From Gammaproteobacteria bacterium (GTDB lineage: Bacteria > Pseudomonadota > Gammaproteobacteria > Pseudomonadales > Pseudohongiellaceae): a stretch of 64,000 nt of DNA. Location of the stretch: positions 496,001-560,000 of the forward strand of contig DUBM01000014.1 in NCBI GenBank assembly GCA_012960305.1, given 5' to 3'. How positions within the stretch are numbered: the stretch's first letter is position 1; each line of letters starts with the position of its first letter. The notes beneath the pieces were generated by a model, which was given only the letters and a program-made list of their open reading frames with translations, ran no database searches and was not told where the DNA came from. Both the position numbers and the translations under genes were made by a program. This document shows positions 39,147 to 51,856 of the stretch, one piece after another.

Positions 39147-40961
39147 AGCGAGGTTTCTCGGGTGGTCCACATCAGTGCCTTTGATGATTGCTACATGGTA
39201 AGAGAGCAACTGTAACGGTATGGCAAAAACGATTGGGTCAAGAATGTCGGGACAACTTGGCACATTAATGACTCTGCAGCTCTTGTCGCTTTGATACTTA
39301 ATACTTTCATCAGCAAATACGTAAAGCTTGCCGCCTCTAGCACTTACTTCAGATAAATTCGCTTTTAGCTTGCCGAGCAAATCATCGTTTGGAGCAACAG
39401 CGATAACGGGCATCTTGCTATCCACAAGGGCTAAAGGCCCGTGCTTCAATTCACCAGCAGGGTAAGCTTCTGCGTGAATATATGAAATTTCCTTTAGCTT
39501 AAGTGCGCCCTCTTTGGCAATCGGGTATTGAATGCCCCTGCCGAGAAAAAGACTATGTTGTTTATCCGAAAACTGTTTTGAGATTTTCTTGATTTCTTTA
39601 CTGAGCGACAAAGCTTGTTCAACGAGATCTGGAAGCTTGGCTAGATCTTTAACCAGCTTAGCTTCTTTTTTTGGCTTTAGCCCCGTTCTACGTGCTAGCA
39701 CTATTGCGAGAATTAAAAGCAAGCTCAACTGTGCAGTGAATGCTTTAGTAGAGGCTACGCCAATTTCCTGCCCAGCCATAGTAAGAATACAAAGATCGGA
39801 TTCCCGAACTAACGAACTCGTTGCGACATTACAAATTGCTAGGGTAGCGACATAGCGTTTTTTTTTCGCATAGCGCAGTGCCGCTAGAGTATCTGCAGTT
39901 TCACCGGATTGAGATATAGTGACAAATAAAGTGCCAGGTTGCACTATTATGTCGCGGTAACGATAATCGCTAGCAATATCAACTTGACAGGGAATTGTAG
40001 CAACAGATTCAAGCCAGTATTTAGATACTTGTCCGGCATGAAAGCTAGTGCCACAGGCAACAATTTGTACCCTTTGAATTTTGTCAAAAATTGTATTTGC
40101 CTTTACTCCAAATGCTTCTTCTAAGACTTTATTCTCACTTATTCTGCCATCGAGAGTGTCTTGCAGAACTCGGGGTTGTTCATGTATTTCCTTCAACATG
40201 AAATGTTTATAGTCGCCTTTTTCTGCAGCTTTAAGATTGGATCTAACCGTAGTAATTGGCCGTTTGACAGGTTTTCCATCATGCCAAATTTCATAATTAA
40301 CAAGACCGACTCTAGCTATATCTCCTTCTTCCAAATACACAAAGCGATCAGTTACTTGGCCGATTGCCAATGGGTCAGAGGCAACGAAATTCTCATCGAT
40401 ACCCACACCAATTACTAATGGGCTGCCGCTCCGGGCGACCACTAGTTCATTGGGCTGAGTATTGTCCATGACGCAAAGCCCGTAGGCACCGTGAAGTTTC
40501 TTGACAGTTTTGTTGACTGCATCCAAGAGAGATACTTTGCCGTCTTTGCGCGCCTGATGGATCAGGTGGACAATTGTCTCAGTATCAGTTTCTGTTCTAA
40601 ATTGATAACCATCACTAATTAACTTATTTCTAAGTGATTCAAAATTTTCTATAATGCCATTATGTACGATAGCGATTTGATCGTAGGAGGTATGAGGGTG
40701 CGCGTTGGAAACTGTTGGTTTGCCGTGGGTTGCCCAGCGAGTGTGGGCAATACCAATGTTTCCTTTAGTCTTATTCTTGCCCGCCGCATCGATTAGTTTT
40801 TGGACCTTGCCAACCGCCCTAACATTATCGATTCTATTGGTATTCTGTTGCAGTAGGGCGATTCCAGCCGAATCGTATCCGCGGTATTCGAGACGCTTCA
40901 GACCTTCCAACAAGATGCCTGATACATTCCTTTCTGCTATTGCCCCTACTATCCCACACAT
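39126..40961 (-). CDS. glmS: Glutamine-fructose-6-phosphate aminotransferase (isomerizing)
   Basis: Makes glucosamine-6-phosphate for cell wall precursors. The 611-residue protein begins MCGIVGAI (catalytic Cys2), and has RWATHGKPTVSNAHPH, the glutaminase-domain core, then two SIS domains (ACGTSFHAGQVSKYW, ISQSGETADTLAALR, LGRGIQYPIAKEGALKLKE in two parts). It ends DVDHPRNLAKSVTVE. It is downstream of glmU on the same strand, with a 99-base gap. The 3' end is repeated downstream (see findings). Confidence 0.97.
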   Translation of the reverse strand: MCGIVGAIAERNVSGILLEGLKRLEYRGYDSAGIALLQQNTNRIDNVRAVGKVQKLIDAAGKNKTKGNIGIAHTRWATHGKPTVSNAHPHTSYDQIAIVHNGIIENFESLRNKLISDGYQFRTETDTETIVHLIHQARKDGKVSLLDAVNKTVKKLHGAYGLCVMDNTQPNELVVARSGSPLVIGVGIDENFVASDPLAIGQVTDRFVYLEEGDIARVGLVNYEIWHDGKPVKRPITTVRSNLKAAEKGDYKHFMLKEIHEQPRVLQDTLDGRISENKVLEEAFGVKANTIFDKIQRVQIVACGTSFHAGQVSKYWLESVATIPCQVDIASDYRYRDIIVQPGTLFVTISQSGETADTLAALRYAKKKRYVATLAICNVATSSLVRESDLCILTMAGQEIGVASTKAFTAQLSLLLILAIVLARRTGLKPKKEAKLVKDLAKLPDLVEQALSLSKEIKKISKQFSDKQHSLFLGRGIQYPIAKEGALKLKEISYIHAEAYPAGELKHGPLALVDSKMPVIAVAPNDDLLGKLKANLSEVSARGGKLYVFADESIKYQSDKSCRVINVPSCPDILDPIVFAIPLQLLSYHVAIIKGTDVDHPRNLAKSVTVE

Positions 40962-41060
40962 GTGTAACTGATCTCTCTTTAATATCCAAAATTGTTATTT
41001 AATTTGAAGCTTTTAGCCAACTTCTTGTGTACCGCTATGCGATCGGGTCGTTCTAGTAAA

Positions 41061-42443
41061 TTATTTTTTAATAGGCCTTTTCCATCCTGGGATATTTCGT
41101 TGCTTGGCGCGTCCTACTGCTAAATTATCTGCTGGCACATCACCGTTGATGGACGATCCTGCCGCGATAAAGGCATTGTCAGACAAAGTTACTGGCGCCA
41201 CCAACACGCTATTAGAACCAACGAATACGTTGTTGCCTATTATCGTTCTGTGTTTATTCACTCCGTCATAATTGCAAACTATAACTCCAGCTCCAATATT
41301 AACGCTTTCACCTAATTCAGCATCGCCTATATAGGCAAGGTGGCTTGCTTTAGAGCCGGCCCCAATAATGGCATTTTTCGTTTCAACGAAGTTACCTATT
41401 TTCGTCTCGTCTTTAAGCACAGTGCCAGGTCTAATTCTTGCCATTGGACCAACACTAGCATTACTGCCGATTGTTGCGCCGTCAATACTCGTTCCTGTTA
41501 AAATTTTCGTGCCAGTGCCAATTGATGTATCTTTAATAGTGCTGTTTGCTCCAATGACTACTTTGTCGCCGAGAACTACTTCTCCTTCAAAGATTGTATT
41601 AACATCAATTTCAACATCTTTGCCGCAACTTAATGAGCCTCTGACGTCTACCCTGTTTGGGTCTCTTAAAGTGACCCCGGACTGTAGAAGTTCTGTGGTT
41701 TTGATCATTTGATAGTGTCGCTCTAATGCTGCCAATTGTTCTTTATCATTTACCCCGAGCACTTCCATGCCATCGTTGATAGCAAGCCCAGTGATCTCGG
41801 TCCCGTCTATTGCAGCTAGTGCAACGATATCCGTTAAATAATACTCGCCTTGTTGGTTGCTGTTGCCAATTTTCCCTAGCCAGTTTATCAGCTTCGACTT
41901 AGGAGCCACCATAATGCCACTGTTAATTTCTTTTATCTGCCTTTGTGCTTCTGTGGCATCTTTCTCCTCAACTATTGCCTCGATATTGCCTGCTTGGTTT
42001 CGCAGAATTCTGCCTAGACCAGTTGGGTTTTCCGCAACCAAGCTAAGCACGGACAGTTTGTTGTTGCCGGCAAGCCTTACTAATTCTCTTAATGTGGTTG
42101 ATTTTGTGAGAGGCACGTCTCCATAGAGCACGATAATCAGATCATCAGCTCCATTGTATTCAAGGTTCGGTAATGCCTGTCGCACCGCATGCCCTGTGCC
42201 TAGCTGTTCTTCCTGGGTTGCCCAAAAAATCTCGTCTTTATGTTTTTCGGCCGAAAATGCTGCTTTTATCTGACCGGCGCCATATCCAACAACAACGTGG
42301 ACTTTAGTAGCCTCTAATAACATTGCAGCATCAACGACATGCTCAAGCATGGGTATACCACCGATCGAGTGTAAGACCTTGGGCTTGTTCGAATTCATTC
42401 TGGTGCCCTTGCCTGCAGCCAGAATAATTGCTTCTAGAGTCAT
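41061..42443 (-). CDS. glmU: Bifunctional N-acetylglucosamine-1-phosphate uridyltransferase/glucosamine-1-phosphate acetyltransferase
   Basis: Final two steps to UDP-N-acetylglucosamine. The 460-residue protein has an N-terminal uridyltransferase (AIILAAGKGTRMNSNKPKVL, ATQEEQLGTGHAV, YGDVPL), then a left-handed beta-helix acetyltransferase (hexapeptide repeats such as IGSNASVGPMARIRPGT), and the motif NYDGVNKHRTIIG. It is in the atp-glmU-glmS order common to gammaproteobacteria. GlmS makes its precursor upstream in the pathway. Confidence 0.97.
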   Translation of the reverse strand: MTLEAIILAAGKGTRMNSNKPKVLHSIGGIPMLEHVVDAAMLLEATKVHVVVGYGAGQIKAAFSAEKHKDEIFWATQEEQLGTGHAVRQALPNLEYNGADDLIIVLYGDVPLTKSTTLRELVRLAGNNKLSVLSLVAENPTGLGRILRNQAGNIEAIVEEKDATEAQRQIKEINSGIMVAPKSKLINWLGKIGNSNQQGEYYLTDIVALAAIDGTEITGLAINDGMEVLGVNDKEQLAALERHYQMIKTTELLQSGVTLRDPNRVDVRGSLSCGKDVEIDVNTIFEGEVVLGDKVVIGANSTIKDTSIGTGTKILTGTSIDGATIGSNASVGPMARIRPGTVLKDETKIGNFVETKNAIIGAGSKASHLAYIGDAELGESVNIGAGVIVCNYDGVNKHRTIIGNNVFVGSNSVLVAPVTLSDNAFIAAGSSINGDVPADNLAVGRAKQRNIPGWKRPIKK

Positions 42444-42487
42444 ATTATTTCGCGTTTATTTTTACTATGTTCTTAAATTCGAGAATA

Positions 42488-42518
42488 TCAAAAAAAAAGG
42501 TAGCTAGTGCTACCTTTT
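42488..42518 (-). terminator. Rho-independent terminator after atpC
   Basis: On the minus strand AAAAGGTAGC pairs with GCTACCTTTT around a four-base loop, followed by a run of T. It lies about 55 bases after the atpC stop and closes the atp operon before glmU. Confidence 0.9.
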
Positions 42519-42574
42519 AGGTGATTTCTTTCATCGCTATTGATTGGCGAGGGCTTCCATCGCTTCAAATTGCT

Positions 42575-42988
42575 CTATTTCTTAATTTGTCGCAATGCCC
42601 GCAACTGTGCAGCTGCTTCGGCAAGCTGGACAGCAGCAGTTGAATAATCAAATTCTGCTCCTTGGTTTGCCATTGCCTTCTCGGCATCTTCCATGGCTTT
42701 AATTGCTGCAGCTTCATCAACATCGCCAGCACGAGTCGCGGTGTCAGTTAACAAAGTTACCGTATTACGTTGAACCTCAAGGAAGCCTCCAGAGACATAG
42801 AACACTTCTTCTTCGCCACCGGACAAAGTTAATTTAACCGGGCCGGGTATCAAGGCCGTTAAAAGTGGCGCATGCCCAGGAGCTATACCCAGGTCACCTA
42901 GTGAGCCAGCGGCTACAACCATCTCGACCAGGCCAGAGAAGATACTCTTCTCCGCGCTCACGATGTCGCAGTGCATTGTCATTGCCAT
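42575..42988 (-). CDS. atpC: ATP synthase F1 subunit epsilon
   Basis: Central-stalk subunit that regulates F1 ATPase. The 137-residue protein begins [19 protein letters not shown] and has [19 protein letters not shown] and the [20 protein letters not shown] strand, then a helical hairpin C-terminus. It is the last gene of the nine-gene atp operon, 51 bases after atpD. Confidence 0.95.
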   Translation of the reverse strand: MAMTMHCDIVSAEKSIFSGLVEMVVAAGSLGDLGIAPGHAPLLTALIPGPVKLTLSGGEEEVFYVSGGFLEVQRNTVTLLTDTATRAGDVDEAAAIKAMEDAEKAMANQGAEFDYSTAAVQLAEAAAQLRALRQIKK

Positions 42989-43039
42989 AGTGCTTATGCC
43001 TATTCGCTTATTTCTATTTCTAGATTTTCAGACATCAAA

Positions 43040-44449
<1,410 letters not shown>

Positions 44450-44550
44450 TCAACTCTTGTACTACTGTTGTAGTAAGTTTGTAGTGCGTTAAATTTTTCT
44501 GAACGTCATTTTAAAACGTTCGCTAGTATTGCAAAGTTTCTAATGTGGCG

Positions 44551-45411
44551 TTATACCGCCGCCGCACCGCCGGCTATTTCAGATAGTTCCTGAGTAATTG
44601 CCGCTTGCCGCGCTTTGTTATAAACCAATTCCAATTCATCAATAAGATCACCCGCATTGTCAGATGCGCTCTTCATAGCAATCATTCGAGCTGCTTGTTC
44701 ACACGCATTATTCTCAACCACAGCTTGATAAACCTGTGACTCTATAAATCGAAGTAACAAGCCATCCAATAATTCCTGCGCATCAGGTTCGTAGAGATAA
44801 TCCCAATGATGTTGCAAGTCTTCTTCTTCGGAAGCTAAGAGTGGTAGTAATTGAGTAACTTCTGGTTTGTGAGTCATGGTGTTAACGAAGTCATTACTAA
44901 CAATCATTATCTGGTCAATTTTATTTTTGTCGAATTTCTCCAGCATGACCTTGACGGCACCGATCACGTCTGAGATTTCAGCACTATCACCGATATCTCT
45001 AACCGAAGCTACAACATTGCCCCCGTAGTTATTAAAGAAAGTAGCTGCTCTTCCACCGATGGTGCAGATATCGATTTCGACATTTTTATCGCTCCATTCT
45101 TTCATTGAAGCTACAGTCGCTTTAAACGCATTTATATTTAATCCGCCACATAGGCCTCTATCTGTAGAAACAACAATGTAGCCAACTCGTTTTACTTCAC
45201 GGGTATTAAAATAGATATGGCGATACTCAGGTGTAGAATTGGCAATGTGTCCAATCACCGAACGAATGCGATGCGCATAGGGCTTACCCAGCTTCATACG
45301 ATCTTGTGCTTTACGCATTTTACTGGCCGAAACCATTTCCATAGCCTTGGTAATCTTCTGAGTATTTTTAATACTCGAGATCTTTGTGCGTATTTCTTTT
45401 CCGCCAGCCAT
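44551..45411 (-). CDS. atpG: ATP synthase F1 subunit gamma
   Basis: Rotating central shaft. The 286-residue protein begins [21 protein letters not shown] with the long N-terminal helix ([15 protein letters not shown]), has [16 protein letters not shown], and ends with the C-terminal helix [22 protein letters not shown], which inserts into the alpha/beta ring. Confidence 0.97.
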   Translation of the reverse strand: MAGGKEIRTKISSIKNTQKITKAMEMVSASKMRKAQDRMKLGKPYAHRIRSVIGHIANSTPEYRHIYFNTREVKRVGYIVVSTDRGLCGGLNINAFKATVASMKEWSDKNVEIDICTIGGRAATFFNNYGGNVVASVRDIGDSAEISDVIGAVKVMLEKFDKNKIDQIMIVSNDFVNTMTHKPEVTQLLPLLASEEEDLQHHWDYLYEPDAQELLDGLLLRFIESQVYQAVVENNACEQAARMIAMKSASDNAGDLIDELELVYNKARQAAITQELSEIAGGAAAV

Positions 45412-45461
45412 TTAGTGAGTTCTCTTATGTGTATTCGTAATCAAAATCGTTTTCTACCCGC

Positions 45462-47006
45462 TTACCAGGATTGGGTTGCTTTAAACTTTTCGATAGCAGC
45501 TTTAAACTGTCCTTCGATGTCATCGCTGTAGTCACCTGTCTCGTTGATTTGACCTAACAAATCACCGTGCTCACTGTTCATGTAAGACAGTAACGCAGAT
45601 TCGAAATCCAATACCTTTTTTAGCTCGATGTCTTCTAAGTGGCCTTCATTGGCTGCATAAATAGAGACGCCCATTTCAGCTATAGAAAGTGGTGAGTACT
45701 GCTTCTGCTTCATTAATTCTGTAACCCGCTGCCCATGCTCTAGCTGCGCGCGCGTAGCATCGTCGAGATCAGAGGCAAATGCGGCAAATGCGGCCAATTC
45801 ACGGTATTGAGCCAGGGCAATACGAATACCACCACCGAGTTTCTTAATAATTTTTGTTTGTGCAGCTCCACCCACACGAGAAACTGATATCCCTGGATTC
45901 ATCGCTGGACGAATACCTGCATTGAATAAATCAGTCTCGAGGAAAATCTGGCCGTCAGTAATGGAAATTACATTAGTCGGTACAAACGCAGATACGTCGC
46001 CCGCCTGAGTCTCAATAATAGGCAAAGCTGTCAAAGAGCCAGTCTTACCCTTAACTTCGCCATTGGTGAATTTCTCAACGTAGTTAGCGCTCACTCTCGA
46101 CGCGCGCTCTAAAAGACGAGAGTGTAAGTAAAAAACATCCCCCGGATAAGCTTCTCGGCCCGGCGGTCTTCTGAGCAGCAATGAGATTTGGCGATAAGCC
46201 CACGCTTGCTTAGTAAGATCATCATAGATGATCAAAGCATCTTGCCCACGGTCGCGGTAGTACTCTCCCATGGAACAACCAGAATAAGGCGCAATAAACT
46301 GCATCGATGCCGGGTCAGATGCACTGGCCGCAACTACAATGGTGTATTCCATAGCACCATGCTCTTCCAGCTTGCTCACTACGTTGGCAATTGACGACGC
46401 TTTCTGGCCGACGGCCACATAGACACATTTTACGTTCTTGCCTTTCTGATTGATGATGGTGTCGATAGCAACAGCAGTCTTACCCACCTCGCGATCACCA
46501 ATAATCAACTCGCGCTGCCCGCGACCTACAGGCGTCATTGCGTCAATGGATTTCAATCCTGTCTGCACTGGTTCGGAAACTGACTGTCTGGCTATTACGC
46601 CCGGAGCGACTTTCTCAACCGCGTCGGTAAGCTCGGTTTCAACTGGCCCCTTGCCATCTATTGGTTTACCCAGCGCATCTACAACTCGGCCTTCCAATTC
46701 TGGGCCAACCGGCACCTCCAAAATTCGTTGAGTACAGCGACATGTTTGCCCCTCTCTCAGACTCAAGTAGTCTCCAAGAACTACGGCGCCGACTGAGTCT
46801 CTTTCAAGATTAAGGGCCATTCCGTAAATGCCACCCTCGAACTCAATCATCTCACCGTACATCACATCAGCTAGACCATGGATACGAATAATACCGTCTG
46901 ATACAGAAACGATAGTCCCTTCGTTCTTGGCTTGCACTGATACATCTAAGCTATCAATGCGCTGTTTAATAATTTCACTGATTTCGGATGGATTCAGTTG
47001 TTGCAT
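45462..47006 (-). CDS. atpA: ATP synthase F1 subunit alpha
   Basis: Non-catalytic nucleotide-binding subunit. The 514-residue protein has [15 protein letters not shown] (P-loop form), [44 protein letters not shown] (in two parts), [28 protein letters not shown], and [12 protein letters not shown]. The family length is 513 in E. coli. Confidence 0.98.
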   Translation of the reverse strand: MQQLNPSEISEIIKQRIDSLDVSVQAKNEGTIVSVSDGIIRIHGLADVMYGEMIEFEGGIYGMALNLERDSVGAVVLGDYLSLREGQTCRCTQRILEVPVGPELEGRVVDALGKPIDGKGPVETELTDAVEKVAPGVIARQSVSEPVQTGLKSIDAMTPVGRGQRELIIGDREVGKTAVAIDTIINQKGKNVKCVYVAVGQKASSIANVVSKLEEHGAMEYTIVVAASASDPASMQFIAPYSGCSMGEYYRDRGQDALIIYDDLTKQAWAYRQISLLLRRPPGREAYPGDVFYLHSRLLERASRVSANYVEKFTNGEVKGKTGSLTALPIIETQAGDVSAFVPTNVISITDGQIFLETDLFNAGIRPAMNPGISVSRVGGAAQTKIIKKLGGGIRIALAQYRELAAFAAFASDLDDATRAQLEHGQRVTELMKQKQYSPLSIAEMGVSIYAANEGHLEDIELKKVLDFESALLSYMNSEHGDLLGQINETGDYSDDIEGQFKAAIEKFKATQSW

Positions 47007-47031
47007 GCTTTTTTCCTTGTTCCTGACCTAC

Positions 47032-47568
47032 TCAGGAATTCATTAATTCAGCTAATTTTGATAATTTGCCACGAACAGAGCTGTCGATAACATTGTCACC
47101 TGCTCGAATAATCGCGCCTCCGATCAAGCTCTGATCAACACTGGTTGCCAACTTGATTTCTCTCTGTAAACGATCTTTAAGTGACTCCGCCAGCTTATTG
47201 GAAACATCTGAACTGATTTCAAAAGCTGTCGTAATTTCAACGTCTACTGCTTTTTCCTGATTGGCTTTCAGGCCTTCAAACAATGCGGATATTTCTGGGA
47301 GTAAAACAAGACGCTTATTTTCAGCGAGCAACCGCACAAAGTTTTTTGCTTTTGCATTAAGCTCATCACCACAAACCTTAATAAATGATTCTGAAATTTG
47401 CTCCGTGGACAGAGATGGCGAAGCTAAAACTGCACTGACTTCATCTTGCCCAGTGATGGCTGCAGACAAAGACAATATGCGCGACCATTCTTCTAAGGCG
47501 CCATCTTGCAATGCCACTTCAAAGGAAGCTCTTGCATAGGGTCTTGCTAAAGTTGTTAACTCTGCCAC
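47032..47568 (-). CDS. atpH: ATP synthase F1 subunit delta
   Basis: Peripheral-stalk subunit joining F1 to the b dimer. The 178-residue protein starts MAELTTLARPYARASFEVA and ends with the DQSLIGGAIIRAGDNVIDSSVRGKL signature of delta/OSCP. It is 25 bases before atpA. Confidence 0.95.
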   Translation of the reverse strand: MAELTTLARPYARASFEVALQDGALEEWSRILSLSAAITGQDEVSAVLASPSLSTEQISESFIKVCGDELNAKAKNFVRLLAENKRLVLLPEISALFEGLKANQEKAVDVEITTAFEISSDVSNKLAESLKDRLQREIKLATSVDQSLIGGAIIRAGDNVIDSSVRGKLSKLAELMNS

Positions 47569-47626
47569 TTTTTAAGCTCTCGTTTTACTTTCAGTTACTT
47601 CCGATTTCTTTCTTCTACAACTGCTC

Positions 47627-48097
47627 TTAAAGTTCCGACGCAAGCTTGCTCAACATTTCTTCGTTTGCAGCTTCATCTATAGACCCTTCAAGAATTTTTT
47701 CTGCACCGGCAATAGCGATTGCTGAGACTTGGGAGCGTAAAGCTTCTTTTGCTCTATTCACTTCCTGTTCAATCTCTGCTTGAGCGCCTGTAATAATTCG
47801 CTGGCCCTCTTCTCTCGCCTGCCCTTTTGCTTCATCGACTATTTGCGCTGCGCGCCTGTTAGCTTGGTCTATAATGCCGGCCGCATCAGTTTTAGCTTCT
47901 TTGATCTGCTCTGTTGACTCAGATTGTGCTAACTCCAGATCTTTTTCTGCCCTGGCAGCCGCCTCTAGTCCGTCGGCAATTTTTTGTCTGCGTTCGTCCA
48001 TGATGCCCATAAATAATGGCCATACATATTTTGAGCAGAACCACCAAAAGACAAAGAAGGCTATCGATTGTCCAAATATGGTTAATGTAATATCCAC
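47627..48097 (-). CDS. atpF: ATP synthase Fo subunit b
   Basis: Peripheral-stalk membrane subunit. The 156-residue protein has an N-terminal membrane segment (ITLTIFGQSIAFFVFWWFC), followed by a long charged alpha-helical region (DERRQKIADGLEAAARAEKD) and a C-terminal helix that binds delta. Length equals the E. coli protein. Confidence 0.96.
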   Translation of the reverse strand: MDITLTIFGQSIAFFVFWWFCSKYVWPLFMGIMDERRQKIADGLEAAARAEKDLELAQSESTEQIKEAKTDAAGIIDQANRRAAQIVDEAKGQAREEGQRIITGAQAEIEQEVNRAKEALRSQVSAIAIAGAEKILEGSIDEAANEEMLSKLASEL

Positions 48098-48124
48098 CGC
48101 AATCTCCCGCTTTTAGATGTCTTT

Positions 48125-48406
<282 letters not shown>

Positions 48407-48471
48407 TCAGATAACTTCAGTTCAATATAAGTAGTACAAATAAGTAATTCAAATAACTAGTCCGATACAAT

Positions 48472-49353
<882 letters not shown>

Positions 49354-49400
49354 TTATAAGCTCTTAGAAGGCCTGTGTGCCTGATCGACTATAAAAAGAT

Positions 49401-49793
49401 CTATGTTTTATTGTTTGTCGGGCTATAGTTAATGAAGCCTGACATCATGACGCCAACAAAATGAGTTACGATAAACCCAAGCATTAAAGCCAATTCATTC
49501 AAATTTGTAATTAAGGTAAAGCTTAGTGCAAAAAGCACCATCGTAATGAGTATTTTGCCTAGCTCACCTTTAATAAAACTCTTAACAACTCTATCGGCAT
49601 TTCGTGCTCCCTGATATCTGAAAGCATGAAGAGCGAAATAACTGTTTGGCAATGCGCTAATTAGGCCGCCCAGCAACACCGAATAAGCCATTGTCGTGCC
49701 CGGAAATAACAGAGAAATTATTGCTATAAAGACCGTTATTGCTAGCTGTGCAACTATCACTTTATAAACTGGCGGGGCTTTTAAATTAGACAT
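49401..49793 (-). CDS. atpI: ATP synthase assembly protein AtpI
   Basis: First gene of the atp operon; AtpI helps c-ring assembly. The 130-residue protein has four hydrophobic segments (about residues 8-27, 35-50, 75-93 and 98-118), and the segment LLGGLISALPNSYFALHAFRYQGA typical of gammaproteobacterial AtpI. It lies 47 bases upstream of atpB. Confidence 0.9.
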   Translation of the reverse strand: MSNLKAPPVYKVIVAQLAITVFIAIISLLFPGTTMAYSVLLGGLISALPNSYFALHAFRYQGARNADRVVKSFIKGELGKILITMVLFALSFTLITNLNELALMLGFIVTHFVGVMMSGFINYSPTNNKT

Positions 49794-49881
49794 TTAAGCG
49801 TGGCTTTTTAATCTAGCTCAGCTCCCCAAGGCATCTGTTACAAACACCTCTAGTCATAGCGGTGCTTACCAAAGCACGCGC

Positions 49882-49910
49882 ATTATAGGGACTTTGCACT
49901 CGGGTATCAA
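49882..49910 (-). promoter_or_regulatory. Strong sigma-70-like promoter for the atp operon
   Basis: On the minus strand TTGATA (49905-49910) and TATAAT (49882-49887) are separated by 17 bases, a near-consensus sigma-70 promoter. Just downstream, GTGCTT and AAGCAC form a six-bp hairpin in the leader (49862-49877). Confidence 0.85.
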
Positions 49911-49923
49911 CTGCGCTGGAAGT

Positions 49924-50826
49924 CTAGTTTATGTGGGAAAGAATGCCGTCTAATTCATCGAGAGAATTGTATTTTAGAATAAGCCGCCCTTTACCCTTGG
50001 CGGTATGTTGAATCATCACTTTTGCGCCAAGTTTATCAGCTAAATTCTCTTCCAGGTTCTTTATGTCTGGGTCCACCGGTCTGTTTTCATTAGCTGTGCC
50101 AGCTCTGGCAATGAGCCTTCTAACCAGCGATTCTGTCTGCCGAACCGAAAGGCCGCGACCGACAACTGACCGCGCAGCTTCAGATTGCTGTATGTCTGGG
50201 AGGGACAGTAGTGCTCGAGCATGGCCCATTTCTAGATCACCGTGCTCCAGCATACGCCGAACATCGATATTCAAACCAATAAGGCGTATTAAATTGGTAA
50301 CAGAAGTTCTGGACTTTCCAACTGCGTCAGCAACTTCTTGCTGAGTGAGTTCAAATTCATCCTGTAGCCGTTTTAAGGCCATGGCCTCTTCGATAGGGTT
50401 GAGATTCTCACGCTGAATATTTTCAATTAACGACATCGCAATGGCAGCTTCATCACCAACTGATTTTATCAGCGCCGGAATCGTGTCTAAGCCAGCAATT
50501 TGGCAAGCTCTCCAGCGACGTTCGCCAGCAATAATTTCATACCTATTCGACGTAATCGGCCGGATTACAATGGGCTGCATCACTCCTTGGGCCTTTATAG
50601 AATTTGCCAATTCCTCCAGCGCCTCTTCATGCATATCAGTTCTTGGCTGATATTTACCGCGCTGGATTAGGTCGAGAGGAATATTCTTGAGATCACCATC
50701 TTTGTCTGTGGACGCGGCCGGAAAAGTCCGGCCTTTTGGTTTGTCCAGCAGGCTGGCCATGGTTTCTGTGCTACCTACGGAAAGCAGAGCATCAAGGCCC
50801 TTGCCTAATTTTCTTTTCTCTGTCAT
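49924..50826 (-). CDS. parB: Chromosome partitioning protein ParB
   Basis: CTP-dependent DNA clamp that loads at parS sites. The 300-residue protein has GRTFPAASTDKDGDLKNIPLD, then QPRTDMHEEALEELANSI, the CTPase motif GERRWRACQIAGL, ENIQRENLNPIEEA, and the helix-turn-helix LTQQEVADAVGKSRTSVTNLIRL. The C-terminal dimerisation region follows. It is downstream of parA. Matching parS sequences lie in recF at 62443 and 63079. Confidence 0.97.
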   Translation of the reverse strand: MTEKRKLGKGLDALLSVGSTETMASLLDKPKGRTFPAASTDKDGDLKNIPLDLIQRGKYQPRTDMHEEALEELANSIKAQGVMQPIVIRPITSNRYEIIAGERRWRACQIAGLDTIPALIKSVGDEAAIAMSLIENIQRENLNPIEEAMALKRLQDEFELTQQEVADAVGKSRTSVTNLIRLIGLNIDVRRMLEHGDLEMGHARALLSLPDIQQSEAARSVVGRGLSVRQTESLVRRLIARAGTANENRPVDPDIKNLEENLADKLGAKVMIQHTAKGKGRLILKYNSLDELDGILSHIN

Positions 50827-50877
50827 TTACTACCCGCTCTTAAATCTGGGCTCAAGTGAGTGTGTCCTCCGGTTTTA

Positions 50878-51696
50878 TTAACCGGAAGCACTAGCCGCCG
50901 CCGCTTCATCATGACGACGCAACATTTCTCCTGCTAGCGCTAAATAAGCAATCGCACCCCTTGATTGTCGATCATATTTAATTACTGGCTTACCATAACT
51001 GGGCGCTTCCGCGAGCCTAATATTCCTCGGCACGACAGTCCGATAAACAGTATCTCCAAAATAATTTAAGAGCTGGCCGTTTACTTCTGTAGTGAGTTTG
51101 CTCCGAGGGTCATACATCGTGCGTAAAATACCTTCAATTTTCAGATCTGGATTAATTCTGTCTCGAATGGCACTAATAGTATCCATCAAGGCCGAAAGTC
51201 CTTCTAGTGCATAATATTCACACTGCATCGGTATCACTACGCCGTCGGCAGCAACCAATGCATTAATGGTCAGCATGTTTAGCGAGGGAGGACAATCAAT
51301 AACAATAAAATCGTAGTTCGATCTTACTTCCTCAACAATCTGCCGCAGTCTCAACTCTCTGTTTTCAACATTAATGAGTTCGATTTCTGCCGCTACCAGA
51401 TCACCATTAGCAGGCAAGAGGTCATATTCCCCCTCTGCTGGCCGTTGGACAACCTCATCGAAAGTCTTGCCCTGAACCAGCAGATCGTAAACCGAGGCTT
51501 CTAAAGTAGATTTGTTAATTCCGCTGCCAGTAGTTGCGTTCCCTTGGGGGTCAAGGTCTATAAGCAAAACTTTTTTCCGGGTTACTTTCAGAGAGGCGGC
51601 AAGATTAACCGAGGTGGTTGTTTTGCCCACACCACCCTTCTGGTTGGCAATCGCTATTACTTTTCCTGCTGCTATGTCCAATTTAAATCTTTCCAT
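50878..51696 (-). CDS. parA: Chromosome partitioning ATPase ParA (Soj)
   Basis: Walker-type ATPase that moves ParB-parS complexes. The 272-residue protein has the deviant Walker A KGGVGKTTTSVNLAA, LIDLDPQGNATTGSGI, VIDCPPSLNMLTINAL, and VVPRNIRLAEAPSYGKPVI. It is followed by parB 51 bases later. Confidence 0.97.
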   Translation of the reverse strand: MERFKLDIAAGKVIAIANQKGGVGKTTTSVNLAASLKVTRKKVLLIDLDPQGNATTGSGINKSTLEASVYDLLVQGKTFDEVVQRPAEGEYDLLPANGDLVAAEIELINVENRELRLRQIVEEVRSNYDFIVIDCPPSLNMLTINALVAADGVVIPMQCEYYALEGLSALMDTISAIRDRINPDLKIEGILRTMYDPRSKLTTEVNGQLLNYFGDTVYRTVVPRNIRLAEAPSYGKPVIKYDRQSRGAIAYLALAGEMLRRHDEAAAASASG

Positions 51697-51856
51697 CTGG
51701 GTCTTTTATTCTCAATTAAACATGATCGTTTTAATTGAGGGGGGATTGCTTAGCTTTGCAAATATCTACATTCAATACTGTTGCTTACTGCTACAATGAA
51801 AAATAAAAGTTTTATTTTTTAAGCTACCTAATACGGTCAAAGCCTTAAAAAAAAAT

